Assembly: GCA_904501975.1 (NCBI GenBank)
Contig: CAJGCZ010000012.1
Span: forward strand, 1 to 50,375
Direction: 5' to 3'
Source: an uncultured Akkermansia sp.
GTDB taxonomy: Bacteria; Verrucomicrobiota; Verrucomicrobiia; Verrucomicrobiales; Akkermansiaceae
DNA: 50,375 nucleotides
This document shows positions 7,936 to 15,921 of this stretch, piece after piece; the first letter of the stretch is position 1; each line of letters opens with the position of its first letter. The notes beneath the pieces are model-generated. The model was given only the letters and a program-made list of their open reading frames with translations, had not been told where the DNA came from and did no database searches. A program made the position numbers and the translations under genes.

Positions 7936-8469
7936 TTAAATATCGGTGTTATCTGCCTCCGGGGCGGCTTCTTCTTTGTTGCGGCGCATGAAGAGGGCAA
8001 TCCATCCCCCGACAACAACAAAGACCCCACCCACGGCTATGGCAATGAAGTTGGAGGTTGGGTCCGCAAGCCCTACAATTTCCATGCAATCCGGTTCGTT
8101 CGGCATGTACAATACTTGCACGCTGCGGCCTTTTTGGTAGCGCGTGCGAGACGATACCCCGCTATTGCTCTCTACGGTGTGCGTGTTGCCCGCTTGGTCT
8201 GTATATTGCACTGTGGGATAATAGGTGACGGAGCGGTGTCCCTTGCGAGAGTGTCGTTCACTTCTGCGAACATCCGTTACAACGGCTTCCGTCTGCACCC
8301 CGTGCTGTTGCAGTTCTTTGCTGTCCTTGTAGTTGTTGTATGAGATGGTGACCGCTATTAACCCCATTATGATGAAGAAAAGGCCAAGCCAGCGCGGTAC
8401 TTTGCCGGATGATGTTTTGCGCACGGTGGAAATGATGGAGCCGTTGTTGCCGAGTCGAAATCGAATCAT
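7936..8469 (-). CDS. DUF3592 membrane protein
   Basis: A 177-residue membrane protein of the DUF3592 type with no known function. It has a transmembrane helix at about 27-44, an extracytoplasmic beta-rich domain of about 90 residues (VVTDVRRSERHSRKG onward, with YYPTVQYTDQAGN and VLYMPNEP, typical of the family), and a second helix at about 142-161 followed by an acidic tail. It is the stand-alone version of the C-terminal domain of the two following PH/DUF3592 proteins, so it may be a paralogue or partner. Its stop codon directly abuts the repeat element ending at 7930. No clear promoter is seen, and a palindrome lies upstream at 8490-8532. Confidence 0.75.
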   Translation of the reverse strand: MIRFRLGNNGSIISTVRKTSSGKVPRWLGLFFIIMGLIAVTISYNNYKDSKELQQHGVQTEAVVTDVRRSERHSRKGHRSVTYYPTVQYTDQAGNTHTVESNSGVSSRTRYQKGRSVQVLYMPNEPDCMEIVGLADPTSNFIAIAVGGVFVVVGGWIALFMRRNKEEAAPEADNTDI

Positions 8470-8489
8470 GTGTTGAGTTGTTGTTGGTT

Positions 8490-8532
8490 AATTCCCGTGA
8501 ATCGGGAGCCGCATTCCCGATTCGCGGGAATT
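8490..8532. repeat. 43-bp palindrome, copy 1
   Basis: AATTCCCGTGAATCGGGA (8490-8507), a 6-nt loop, and TCCCGATTCGCGGGAATT (8515-8532), with one G·T-type mismatch in the stem. It is nearly identical to 9822-9866. It lies 6 bp past the stop of the ATPase gene, so it could stop transcription, but there is no T-run. Confidence 0.75.
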
Positions 8533-8538
8533 GATATA

Positions 8539-9783
8539 TTAAAGAGCTTGGATGGGGAAGCCGAATGCGCCGAAAGGCATGGGAACGGGGTGGTCTGCAG
8601 TGCAGAAAACAATGCCCGGTTGCAGAGCGTATTGACCGCCCGTGGGGATTTTGCTTGCCCATTTTAAGTCCGTAGTCGAAGGGCTGCTGCTGCGCTTTAC
8701 CTCCATAGGATAGAGGCAATTATTTTTGAGTAGAACAAAGTCTACCTCAGCGCCATCGCGGTCGCGGTAATAGTAGAGGGCAGGCGTTTTACCGGCGTTG
8801 GCAAAGCTGCGAATTAATTGGCCATAGACCCAGGTTTCTAAAATAGCCCCTGCAAACATGCCGTTTTTAAGTTGCTCCGCGTTTTCCCAACCGGCGAGCC
8901 AACAGCATAGGCCGGTATCCAGGAAATAGAGCTTCGGGGTTTTGGAAAGGCGTTTGGTGGTATTGACGTGGTATGGCTCCAGCAGGGCAACAATGCCCGA
9001 GGCCTGTAAGATAGAAACCCAAGCGGCAGCCGTTTTGGGGCTCACCTCTGCATCTCTTGCCAAATCGCTGTACACCAGTTGTTGCCCGGTGCGCAGGGCT
9101 GCAGAGCGCATGAGGCGCACAAAAGAGGCTTGATTGCCAACTTGAGTGAGGGCCTGCACATCTCGCTCAACATAGGTTTGCACGTAGGAGCGGAAGTAAT
9201 CATCCACCCCCATATTGGCGCGCATAACCGGCATGGGGTACCCGCCTAACCAAATGCGCTCGTAAAGCTCTGAGAGGCTGCACAAGTTGGCGTGCTGCAC
9301 CATCTCGCGAGCCCGCTCCGGCTCAAAAGGGGTGTGGCAAAGCTTGCCCCCGCATACCTCTCGCTGTGATAAGCTATGCAAATCTACGATGGCGATGCGC
9401 CCGGCCAAGCTTTCGCTCACGCCTTTCATCATGTGGAATCGTTGCGAGCCGGTGAGCCAAAACATTCCCGGCCTCTGCTCGGCGTTATCCACCTTGATTT
9501 TGATGGCGCGTAATAATTCCGGCGCATACTGTATCTCGTCAATGCAGAGCGGACTTCCCATGTCGTCTAAAAAGCCCATGGGGTCGCGTTTGGCATAGTC
9601 GGCCATTTGGTAGTCGTCCAGGGTGACATAGCGCATGCCCTCCGGCATGATGTGCTTGAGCATGGTGGACTTTCCTACCTGGCGAGCGCCTGTGACGAGT
9701 ACACAGGAAAAACAACTGCTGAGCTCCATCACCTTGTTGGCCATGGCGCGTTCTAAATAAGTTGTCTGCATGTTGTTTCTCAT
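8539..9783 (-). CDS. AAA ATPase with DUF4143 domain (1)
   Basis: A 414-residue P-loop ATPase of the AAA_14/DUF4143 group, a widespread family without a settled function. Visible are Walker A GARQVGKST (32-40), Walker B PLCIDEIQ (78-85) and a sensor-like FWLTGSQRF (108-116). A winged-helix-like middle (about 205-280) follows, then a C-terminal nuclease-like fold with EVD (346-348) and EVK (361-363), so the PD-(D/E)XK-type residues are kept. It lies on its own between two copies of one palindrome (8490-8532 and 9822-9866). A promoter ends 6 nt from the ATG, supporting this start. A second, distant homologue is at 12032. Confidence 0.85.
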   Translation of the reverse strand: MRNNMQTTYLERAMANKVMELSSCFSCVLVTGARQVGKSTMLKHIMPEGMRYVTLDDYQMADYAKRDPMGFLDDMGSPLCIDEIQYAPELLRAIKIKVDNAEQRPGMFWLTGSQRFHMMKGVSESLAGRIAIVDLHSLSQREVCGGKLCHTPFEPERAREMVQHANLCSLSELYERIWLGGYPMPVMRANMGVDDYFRSYVQTYVERDVQALTQVGNQASFVRLMRSAALRTGQQLVYSDLARDAEVSPKTAAAWVSILQASGIVALLEPYHVNTTKRLSKTPKLYFLDTGLCCWLAGWENAEQLKNGMFAGAILETWVYGQLIRSFANAGKTPALYYYRDRDGAEVDFVLLKNNCLYPMEVKRSSSPSTTDLKWASKIPTGGQYALQPGIVFCTADHPVPMPFGAFGFPIQAL

Positions 9784-9789
9784 GCCTGC

Positions 9790-9818
9790 ATTGTCTCACA
9801 AGTCAGGCCTTGCGTCAA
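9790..9818 (-). promoter_or_regulatory. Promoter of ATPase gene 1, leaderless arrangement
   Basis: TTGACG (9813-9818), 17 bp and GACAAT (9790-9795). The -10 ends 6 nt before the ATG, so the transcript should start at or next to the start codon. The palindrome 9822-9866 lies 3 bp upstream of the -35. Confidence 0.5.
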
Positions 9819-9821
9819 GAT

Positions 9822-9866
9822 AAATTCCCGCGAATCGGGAGTCGTATTCCCGATTCGCGGGAATTT
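9822..9866. repeat. 45-bp palindrome, copy 2
   Basis: AAATTCCCGCGAATCGGGA, loop GTCGTA, and a perfect complementary arm ending GGGAATTT. It abuts the -35 box of ATPase gene 1 and lies 7 bp past the stop of the next gene. It could act as operator, as terminator, or simply be a mobile repeat. Confidence 0.75.
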
Positions 9867-9873
9867 GGGGGCA

Positions 9874-10929
9874 TTATTGTTGCTTTTTATCGCCCCCGAA
9901 GATGAGGATACAGAGGCCGATGATGCCGCATAATGAGCCGCCGAATATGAGGGCGTAGCCAAAGAAGGGGTCGCCGCAGGTGCCGATGCGCACGGATTCC
10001 GGGTCGTTCGGCAGGTAAATAACCCGCACGTTGCTACCTTGTTTCAGGTCTTTGTAAGAGGAGCTGCCGTGGGAGGAGGTAACACACTGCTCCTTGCCCT
10101 CTGTATCGGTAAATCTCAGGAGCGGCATGGGAGCTTCATCCGATTGATCGATACGCACCACGGTGGCGGTTGTTTTTACGCCACGGGCATCCAGTTCTGC
10201 CTCTTCTTGCACCGTAATGAAGCCAACCAATCCTAAAATAATGGCCTGCGGCAAGAAACAAATGGCCGCCCAGCGGGGAATACGCTTGCGGGGTTGCTGC
10301 TTAGCCGGTTGTGCGGGGGACGGTGCCGCGAAGGCAGGGGCACTGGAGGGGATGGAGTCGGCTACCGGCAACGGAGTGGTGCCGCTATGAGCTTTAATTT
10401 GCTCATGGATGGCGGAGAGAACGCGGCGAACCTCCGGCACCGAGATGAAGCCATCCGGCACGGGTTGGTCATTCACTTGGTAATCTTTGAACCCCATCAC
10501 AATATCACCGGAGCCATCCTCGTATTCTTTGGTGCCTTTAACCGTGGCGGGAGATAAGGGCCAGGAAAGCGTGTGCGCGCTACTCATGAAGAGATTGGGG
10601 CGCAGCACGATGGCTCGCTGGTTGGTCAGCACATAGGTGGTGCGGTTCATGCGCTTGCGGTTCAACAGTACACCGAAGGGAATACCGAGACCCACCAGCC
10701 AGAAGGGAATCATGAACAGGATGGGGAACAGCTCGCCGTCTTCGAGCACCACCGATGTAAAAAAGGTGATGAAGCCAAGCCATATCACATCAAAAAAGAG
10801 CAATCCGCGTACGTTGGATGACCGCCAGCGCCATGTGGGGTAGGCGATGAGTACGGTTTCTTCTCCGTCTAACAGGTAGTCGTCGATGTTGGTGCGCCCG
10901 TCGGCTGCTAAGGTATTATTCTGATTCAT
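9874..10929 (-). CDS. Bacterial PH domain / DUF3592 fusion membrane protein
   Basis: A 351-residue membrane protein. The N-terminal half has two helices (about 41-60 and 68-90) and a bacterial PH-like domain with TTYVLTNQRAIVLRP (97-111), GSGDIVMGF and a GFISVPEVRRV turn. A Pro/Ala-rich linker (about 185-215) leads to a C-terminal DUF3592 module between helices at about 223-242 and 324-345. Function is unknown. PH-like domains of this type are usually membrane-associated adaptors. Its start overlaps the upstream paralogue by 14 bp, so the two are probably translationally coupled and form a pair. Confidence 0.75.
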   Translation of the reverse strand: MNQNNTLAADGRTNIDDYLLDGEETVLIAYPTWRWRSSNVRGLLFFDVIWLGFITFFTSVVLEDGELFPILFMIPFWLVGLGIPFGVLLNRKRMNRTTYVLTNQRAIVLRPNLFMSSAHTLSWPLSPATVKGTKEYEDGSGDIVMGFKDYQVNDQPVPDGFISVPEVRRVLSAIHEQIKAHSGTTPLPVADSIPSSAPAFAAPSPAQPAKQQPRKRIPRWAAICFLPQAIILGLVGFITVQEEAELDARGVKTTATVVRIDQSDEAPMPLLRFTDTEGKEQCVTSSHGSSSYKDLKQGSNVRVIYLPNDPESVRIGTCGDPFFGYALIFGGSLCGIIGLCILIFGGDKKQQ

Positions 10930-11968
10930 GTGATGAGGCGGTTGATTCTTTTTTTGCGGTACGATAACGCAAGATGCAGTTTATGCTGCTGATGCACAGC
11001 CAGATGAAGCCGAAAGCTGTGAGCAAGAGGTGCTTTTTGTGGGGGGCTCCTTGTGAGGGGAAATAAAACTCCGCAGGGTTGTGCGGCAGATAGCGTATGG
11101 GCAGCGTGAACCCTTCTTCTATATCGCAGGTGTGCTGCTTACTTGTTACGGTGTGGGAGCGCCCTTGTTCGTCTGTAAATTGAACGATGGGGTACTCGCG
11201 CTGCTTTCTTTTTACCTTGCGGTATTCCATGTCTACCACGGTGGCATCGGTATCCACCCCATGCTGCATGAGCTGATAACTCTCGTAGGACTTGAATGCC
11301 CCGGTGAGGAAAATCCCTAATCCGATGATAACGAACACCAGCATCATTTTCCACGAGGCTTGGGGCTCCGGCGGATTGACGGCGGGGGCAATAGCCCATT
11401 CGCTGCCTATCTGTTGCGGAGAGTTGCCGGTTTCTATCTGTTGTTTGAGAATGCTGTACACGCGGTCTACCTCGGGCACGGAAATGAAGCCCACGGGCAC
11501 ATCTTTGTAGCCGTGTTTGGTATGCACGCGTTTGTACTCAAAGACGATATTGCCGCTGCCGTCTAGGTTGGCCGTCACTTCTTTCACCAACTGGTTATCC
11601 AGCCACCACGTCAGGGTCTCCGGCCGCAGCAAAAGGGCGGAGGGTTGCAGAACGATAGCGCGTTTTTGGGTAACCACATACACCGTGTGCAAAACGCGGT
11701 ACCGCTTCCAGAGCGGTGAGAGCAGGGTGCCTCCTCCAATGAGCCAAAAGGGCAGCAAAAACAACAGGACTCCCCATTGCCCCTCGCGCCACGCCGGGGC
11801 AAAAGCATCTGCACTTATTTTGTAGATAATGAAGGTCCAGAACGCGCCCACTACGACAGGCAGTATGGTTTCTGCATTCAGCCACTTCCACATAGGGTGC
11901 ACAAGCAGTACGGCATCTTCATGGGGGTGCAGCACTGTTCTAAGGCGTTGTTGTAAGGCTGTGTTCAT
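10916..11968 (-). CDS. Bacterial PH domain / DUF3592 fusion membrane protein (paralogue)
   Basis: A 350-residue paralogue of the next gene with the same plan: two N-terminal helices, a PH-like domain with VYVVTQKRAIVLQP and GSGNIVFEYK, GFISVPEVDRV, a linker, then DUF3592 with YPIVQFTDEQGR and LPHNPAEF between two helices, ending in a charged tail. The start is placed at MNTALQQRL because AGGAAA lies 5-6 nt upstream and the promoter at 11994-12022 would sit inside the longer frame. It is first in a two-gene operon with 9874-10929. Function is unknown. Confidence 0.75.
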   Translation of the reverse strand: MNTALQQRLRTVLHPHEDAVLLVHPMWKWLNAETILPVVVGAFWTFIIYKISADAFAPAWREGQWGVLLFLLPFWLIGGGTLLSPLWKRYRVLHTVYVVTQKRAIVLQPSALLLRPETLTWWLDNQLVKEVTANLDGSGNIVFEYKRVHTKHGYKDVPVGFISVPEVDRVYSILKQQIETGNSPQQIGSEWAIAPAVNPPEPQASWKMMLVFVIIGLGIFLTGAFKSYESYQLMQHGVDTDATVVDMEYRKVKRKQREYPIVQFTDEQGRSHTVTSKQHTCDIEEGFTLPIRYLPHNPAEFYFPSQGAPHKKHLLLTAFGFIWLCISSINCILRYRTAKKESTASSHESE

Positions 11969-11993
11969 CTTGTTTCCTGCAAGCGAGGCCCCT

Positions 11994-12022
11994 ATTCTAA
12001 AAGGCTTTCGCTTGCGTGTCAA
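11994..12022 (-). promoter_or_regulatory. Promoter of the PH/DUF3592 operon
   Basis: TTGACA (12017-12022), 17 bp and TAGAAT (11994-11999). It gives a leader of about 18 nt that includes AGGAAA, one of the few conventional Shine-Dalgarno leaders in the window. It also excludes the longer frame starting at 12022. Confidence 0.65.
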
Positions 12023-12031
12023 GACTCTATC

Positions 12032-13453
12032 TTACAGCAAATAGCAAAGCGCCGCCGCCGGTATGCGGAACAAGGGTGCGGATTCCCCCGTTTGCCGAAT
12101 CCCGAAATCGTTCGGATTCTTGGTGGCCAGTATATGGAAGGCTTGTTGCTCTGTACGGCATGAGTTGATGATGGCATCTTGGGCGGATAATTCGGAATCG
12201 TTGCGGTATTTGACCTCACACAGCAGGCGCTTGCCGTTGCGTAGTTCTACCGCAATGTCGATTTCATTCTTTCCCTTGGTGCCGGAGCGCATGAACCCTA
12301 CCTCCCCGAAGCGAGAGAACGCTGCGTGGAAGTGTTTGAATACCGTGGTCTCTGCCATAATGCCGAGCTCTGTTTCGCTGCTCATGGGTGCAAAGCGCAT
12401 GAGGCTGGCATTGCTCAGGGCGGCGTCTGCTACATAAATTTTCGGTTGGGCGCTCAATCCTTTTTTGCCGGTAGCGCAAAGGTTGCGCGAGATGTAGATA
12501 AGATTGGCATCCTGCAGGTAACTGATGTAGCGCGAAAGCGTGGGTTTGGAGGTACCCAGGGCGCTGCTCATGGTGTCCAAGTTAAAGACGCTTCCCCCAT
12601 GCAGGCAGAGGTAGAGGAATATTTTCTCCAGCTGGATGGGGTTGCGTACATCAAACAAGGCCGGAACATCGCGCTTGAGCACTTTGTCCACAACGTCCTC
12701 TTGCAGAATATTCAGTACGGTTTCTTCATCCTGTAGCTTCAGTAATTCCGGGAAACCGCCTTGTTTCAGGTAATGGAACCAATGCGGGGTGAGCACGCTC
12801 AGCTGTGTCATGAGCCTGTTGAACTCGCTGGCCGGCATGCTTTCCAAATCCTGCACGGCGGGCAGGGTGTTTTCGTCGGTCGAAATGCTTTGTAAGACGC
12901 AGTACTCTCTGAATAGCATGGTGGGCATGCGGAATACGCGCCAGCGACCCACTCCGCTGTCTGCCGCGCCGCGCTCCAAGGCCGGACTGGCAGAGCCGGT
13001 TGCTACCAAACGCAGCTCAGGCTCGTGGTCGTAGAGTGTTTTTACCCACAGCGACCAGTCTTCGGCATATTGTATTTCATCCAAAAAATAATAGCAGGGG
13101 CCGCCGCGGTAGAGGGTGTTGCGGTATACCTCTAAAACGGTATGCAAGCCACTGAGCTTGAAAATCGGATTGTCAAAAGAGATGTAGAGAATGTTGCTTG
13201 CAGGCACGCCTTCCTCCAGCAGGTGTGCAATGAGCTGCCTCATGACGGTGGTTTTACCCACACGGCGCGCGCCGCTGAGTACGGCAAATCGGCGCAATTG
13301 GGTGTCTTGCAGCGTTTTCAGCGCGTCGTAGAAGGCTTGGCGCTTTAAGCCGGGCAAATTGCTGCCGGCGCTGTTGCTCTTCCACCACGGATTAACCTGC
13401 TGCATTAATCCGAAAAGGGCGGTTTCATTGAAAATTGTTTTGGTGGATTCCAT
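12032..13453 (-). CDS. AAA ATPase with DUF4143 domain (2)
   Basis: A 473-residue ATPase of the same broad group as 8539-9783 but clearly different in sequence. It has Walker A GARRVGKTT (61-69), Walker B YYFLDEIQ (121-128) and sensor VATGSASP, then a helical middle. The C-terminus is nuclease-like with NEIDIAVEL and LLCEVKYR, so the acidic and Lys residues are kept. The start is chosen at MESTKTIF because the -10 of a good promoter ends 10 nt upstream, whereas the longer frame would run through that promoter. A 360-bp region of three large palindromes lies directly upstream (13495-13860), which suggests strong control. Confidence 0.85.
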   Translation of the reverse strand: MESTKTIFNETALFGLMQQVNPWWKSNSAGSNLPGLKRQAFYDALKTLQDTQLRRFAVLSGARRVGKTTVMRQLIAHLLEEGVPASNILYISFDNPIFKLSGLHTVLEVYRNTLYRGGPCYYFLDEIQYAEDWSLWVKTLYDHEPELRLVATGSASPALERGAADSGVGRWRVFRMPTMLFREYCVLQSISTDENTLPAVQDLESMPASEFNRLMTQLSVLTPHWFHYLKQGGFPELLKLQDEETVLNILQEDVVDKVLKRDVPALFDVRNPIQLEKIFLYLCLHGGSVFNLDTMSSALGTSKPTLSRYISYLQDANLIYISRNLCATGKKGLSAQPKIYVADAALSNASLMRFAPMSSETELGIMAETTVFKHFHAAFSRFGEVGFMRSGTKGKNEIDIAVELRNGKRLLCEVKYRNDSELSAQDAIINSCRTEQQAFHILATKNPNDFGIRQTGESAPLFRIPAAALCYLL

Positions 13454-13463
13454 CTCGCGGCTT

Positions 13464-13492
13464 AATATACATGATTTTAGAGAAAATTGCAA
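13464..13492 (-). promoter_or_regulatory. Promoter of ATPase gene 2, leaderless arrangement
   Basis: TTGCAA (13487-13492), 17 bp and TATATT (13464-13469). The -10 ends 10 nt before the ATG. The first palindrome of the array begins 2 bp upstream of the -35. Confidence 0.6.
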
Positions 13493-13494
13493 GC

Positions 13495-13860
13495 ATAATG
13501 AAAACATAATTTAATGAAAATGTGTGTTTTCATTAAATTACGTTTTCATTATAGTGTATTTTTGTCTGTGTCGGGATGCAGTGTGCACGTTGAAATATTA
13601 TTATAATAAGTGCTTTATGTGAAATATGGGCTATAATGAAAATATACTTTCATGAAATAGCCTATTTTCATGTAATTATGTTTTCATTATGGGGGAGTTT
13701 TGGCAGTAAAAAGGTCGTTTTCGCCTTCTTGTGGCTTATAAAAAGAGTGGGTGATGTGTTATAATAGGGTTATTATCAACTTATTATGTAATAAAATCAA
13801 TATAATGAAAACATACTTTCATGAAAATGCACGTTTTCATGAAAGTATGTTTTCATTATA
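13495..13860. repeat. Three AT-rich palindromes upstream of ATPase gene 2
   Basis: Each palindrome is about 58-60 bp with a 4-6 nt loop: 13495-13552 (26-bp arms, one mismatch), 13633-13690 (about 28-bp arms, four mismatches) and 13801-13860 (27-bp arms, perfect). All six outer arms begin with ATAATGAAAA then C/T/A-ATA or close variants. No gene lies in 13454-13870. The spacing from palindrome to palindrome is about 140 and 165 bp. They may be operators for a dimeric regulator or a cruciform-forming repeat. Confidence 0.8.
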
Positions 13861-13870
13861 TGAGCAAGGG

Positions 13871-13897
13871 AAACAAAATCGGCGGCCGAAGCCGCCG
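13871..13897 (-). terminator. Intrinsic terminator of the fucosidase gene
   Basis: On the minus strand CGGCGGC, TTCG loop, GCCGCCG is followed by ATTTTGTTT. It lies 28 bp past the fucosidase stop. Confidence 0.85.
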
Positions 13898-13925
13898 ATA
13901 ACGCTATCCTGAGAGGGGGAGAGGA

Positions 13926-15821
13926 TTAATGGTGCAGTTTGAGCTCAGCCACGCTGCTGCCGGAGCCGTCGAGAGCGGCTGTGGAGAAGAAGCGCACGTA
14001 GCGAGCCTTCTGCGGGGGGAAGGAAACATGCTGCTCCACCGGGTTGGCACGGAGGTTGCCGAACTCGCCCTCGGCTACCGTCTTCCAATTCTTGCAGTCG
14101 GAGCTAAGCTCTACACGGTAGCGGGTGGTCATGCCCTGTGTTTTGCCGTCCTGGCGGGGCAGGTAGGAGAAGCCGGTGAGGCGGTGCTCCTTGGTCATGT
14201 CCACAACGAAGTGGGAGGGCGTTTTGGCGTGTTGCCACATGGTATCCTTGTTGCCGTCGAAGGCCAAGGGAGCAAGGTTAGAAGCGAAACCGCTGAATTT
14301 CCAGCCCTTGCTGCTCAGCACGGTGGGGTCGGAGACGGGCTCAACCGGTGCTGTAGTCTCTGCGGAAGGCATGCGCAGCAGAGAGAACTCAGAGATGCAG
14401 GGGCAGGCTTTGGCAGAGGTAATGCTCAGGCGCACGCGGTCGGTTGTTACGGGGGCGGGGAGCCAGCGCAACACTTGGTTGCCAATGGTGTGGCCTTTGC
14501 CACCGCGAATGCCGTCGAATCGGGTTTCGCGTTCTCCGGGCTTACCGGGCTCAACAATCGTCTTCCAAGCGCCGTCTACCCAAGCCTCCACCTTGAAGGA
14601 GCTGACGCGCTGGCCGAGGCGAATCTGCTCGCGCAGGCGAACAACATCAAAGGTGGCGGGGGCGGCGAGTTTGATTTCTGCGGTGGGCGTGGTGGTGCCA
14701 TCCTTCGGGCACCAGTAGCTTTCAATGTCGCCGTCCGTCAGCTGAGAGCCGTTGAACTTCTCGCCACGGGATTCAGAGGCTGTTACCGTGGCCTTAAGCG
14801 CATAGTCCGTAGCCAAAAGCTTGGTACGCATGTCGCCAAAGGCTTGCAGCGAGGCAACATCGGCGGGGTCAAGACGCCCGTCGCGGTTGGGGGCAACATT
14901 GAGAATGAGGTTGGCACCACGGCCTACGCTGGCCAAGTACACCTCCATCAGGTGCTGTGGCGTTTTAACAGCCGAACCTTGCCCCGGATGCCAGAACCAA
15001 CCACGGCGATTAATGGGTGTGTCTGCCTCCCAAGAGAGCCATTTCTGGCCACGGATATTCCAGAGCGGGTAATCCTTGGCAAAGCCTTTTTCTGAGCCGG
15101 CCCAAGTCACATCGCCGCGCTCTGCCGCACCCCAAATAATGCAATCGGGCTGCAGCTTGCGGATGTTTTTCACCACTTGGGTGTAGTTGTAATAGTTGTC
15201 AGCCTTGCCGATATTGCGGTTCTCGCGGGCTCCGCCGTAGAAACCATCGCCACCCATGGCGCCATCAAACCAAATCTCAAAAATGGGGCCGTAGTTGGTA
15301 AGCAGTTCTTCAATTTGCTTGTAGTAAACATCCAGATACCCGGCACGCCCGTATTCGGCGCAGTTGCGATCCCACGGGGAAAGATAGGTGCCAAAGGGGA
15401 AATTGTGGCGTTGGCAGGCGGTAGCAAACTCCTTTACCACGTCGCCCTTACCGTTCTTCCACGGAGAGAGGGTGATGTTGTGCGTGGTGGATTTCGTGGG
15501 CCAGGTGCAGAAACCGTCGTGGTGTTTGGCGGTATAAATCATGCCCTGCATGCCGGCCTTTTTGAAGGTAGTTACAATGGCTTCGGCATCAAAATCTCCG
15601 GGATTGAACATGCCGGGGGATTCATCGCCATAGCCCCATTCTTTGTTGGTATAAGTATTAAGCCCAAAGTGCACAAAGGCATACCACTCCATGCGCAGCC
15701 ATTTTACCTGCTGTTCGGTGGGAGTCGGGCCAAACGGAGCCGGAGCCTCGGCCCCCGCTGCGTTGCCAACCATACCACAAAGCCCTAAACAAGCCGTCTG
15801 AAACCATTGTTTGATGCTCAT
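13926..15821 (-). CDS. Secreted GH29 alpha-L-fucosidase with F5/8 C modules
   Basis: A 631-residue exported glycosidase that should release alpha-linked L-fucose from host or plant glycans, outside the cytoplasm. A signal peptide covers about 1-23. The GH29 catalytic barrel (about 35-345) carries HFGLNTYTNKEWGYG (51-65), TAKHHDGF (97-104) and the nucleophile Asp186 in EIWFDGA. Downstream are two beta-sandwich regions, about 355-480 and 505-631. The last is a clear F5/8 type C (discoidin) carbohydrate-binding module. It is a single-gene unit with its own promoter and terminator. Within GH29 the linkage preference cannot be set from sequence alone. Confidence 0.93.
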   Translation of the reverse strand: MSIKQWFQTACLGLCGMVGNAAGAEAPAPFGPTPTEQQVKWLRMEWYAFVHFGLNTYTNKEWGYGDESPGMFNPGDFDAEAIVTTFKKAGMQGMIYTAKHHDGFCTWPTKSTTHNITLSPWKNGKGDVVKEFATACQRHNFPFGTYLSPWDRNCAEYGRAGYLDVYYKQIEELLTNYGPIFEIWFDGAMGGDGFYGGARENRNIGKADNYYNYTQVVKNIRKLQPDCIIWGAAERGDVTWAGSEKGFAKDYPLWNIRGQKWLSWEADTPINRRGWFWHPGQGSAVKTPQHLMEVYLASVGRGANLILNVAPNRDGRLDPADVASLQAFGDMRTKLLATDYALKATVTASESRGEKFNGSQLTDGDIESYWCPKDGTTTPTAEIKLAAPATFDVVRLREQIRLGQRVSSFKVEAWVDGAWKTIVEPGKPGERETRFDGIRGGKGHTIGNQVLRWLPAPVTTDRVRLSITSAKACPCISEFSLLRMPSAETTAPVEPVSDPTVLSSKGWKFSGFASNLAPLAFDGNKDTMWQHAKTPSHFVVDMTKEHRLTGFSYLPRQDGKTQGMTTRYRVELSSDCKNWKTVAEGEFGNLRANPVEQHVSFPPQKARYVRFFSTAALDGSGSSVAELKLHH

Positions 15822-15827
15822 GCTCTT

Positions 15828-15856
15828 AATCTACATAAAAATTATCGGAATATCAA
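15828..15856 (-). promoter_or_regulatory. Promoter of the fucosidase gene, leaderless arrangement
   Basis: TTGATA (15851-15856), 17 bp and TAGATT (15828-15833). The -10 ends 6 nt before the ATG. No Shine-Dalgarno sequence is seen. Confidence 0.45.
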
Positions 15857-15921
15857 TACAAAAATTACGTGGCGCTGTTATTATTGTTTAGACCCCCAGC
15901 TTCGGGATTCGTGTTAAGTGC

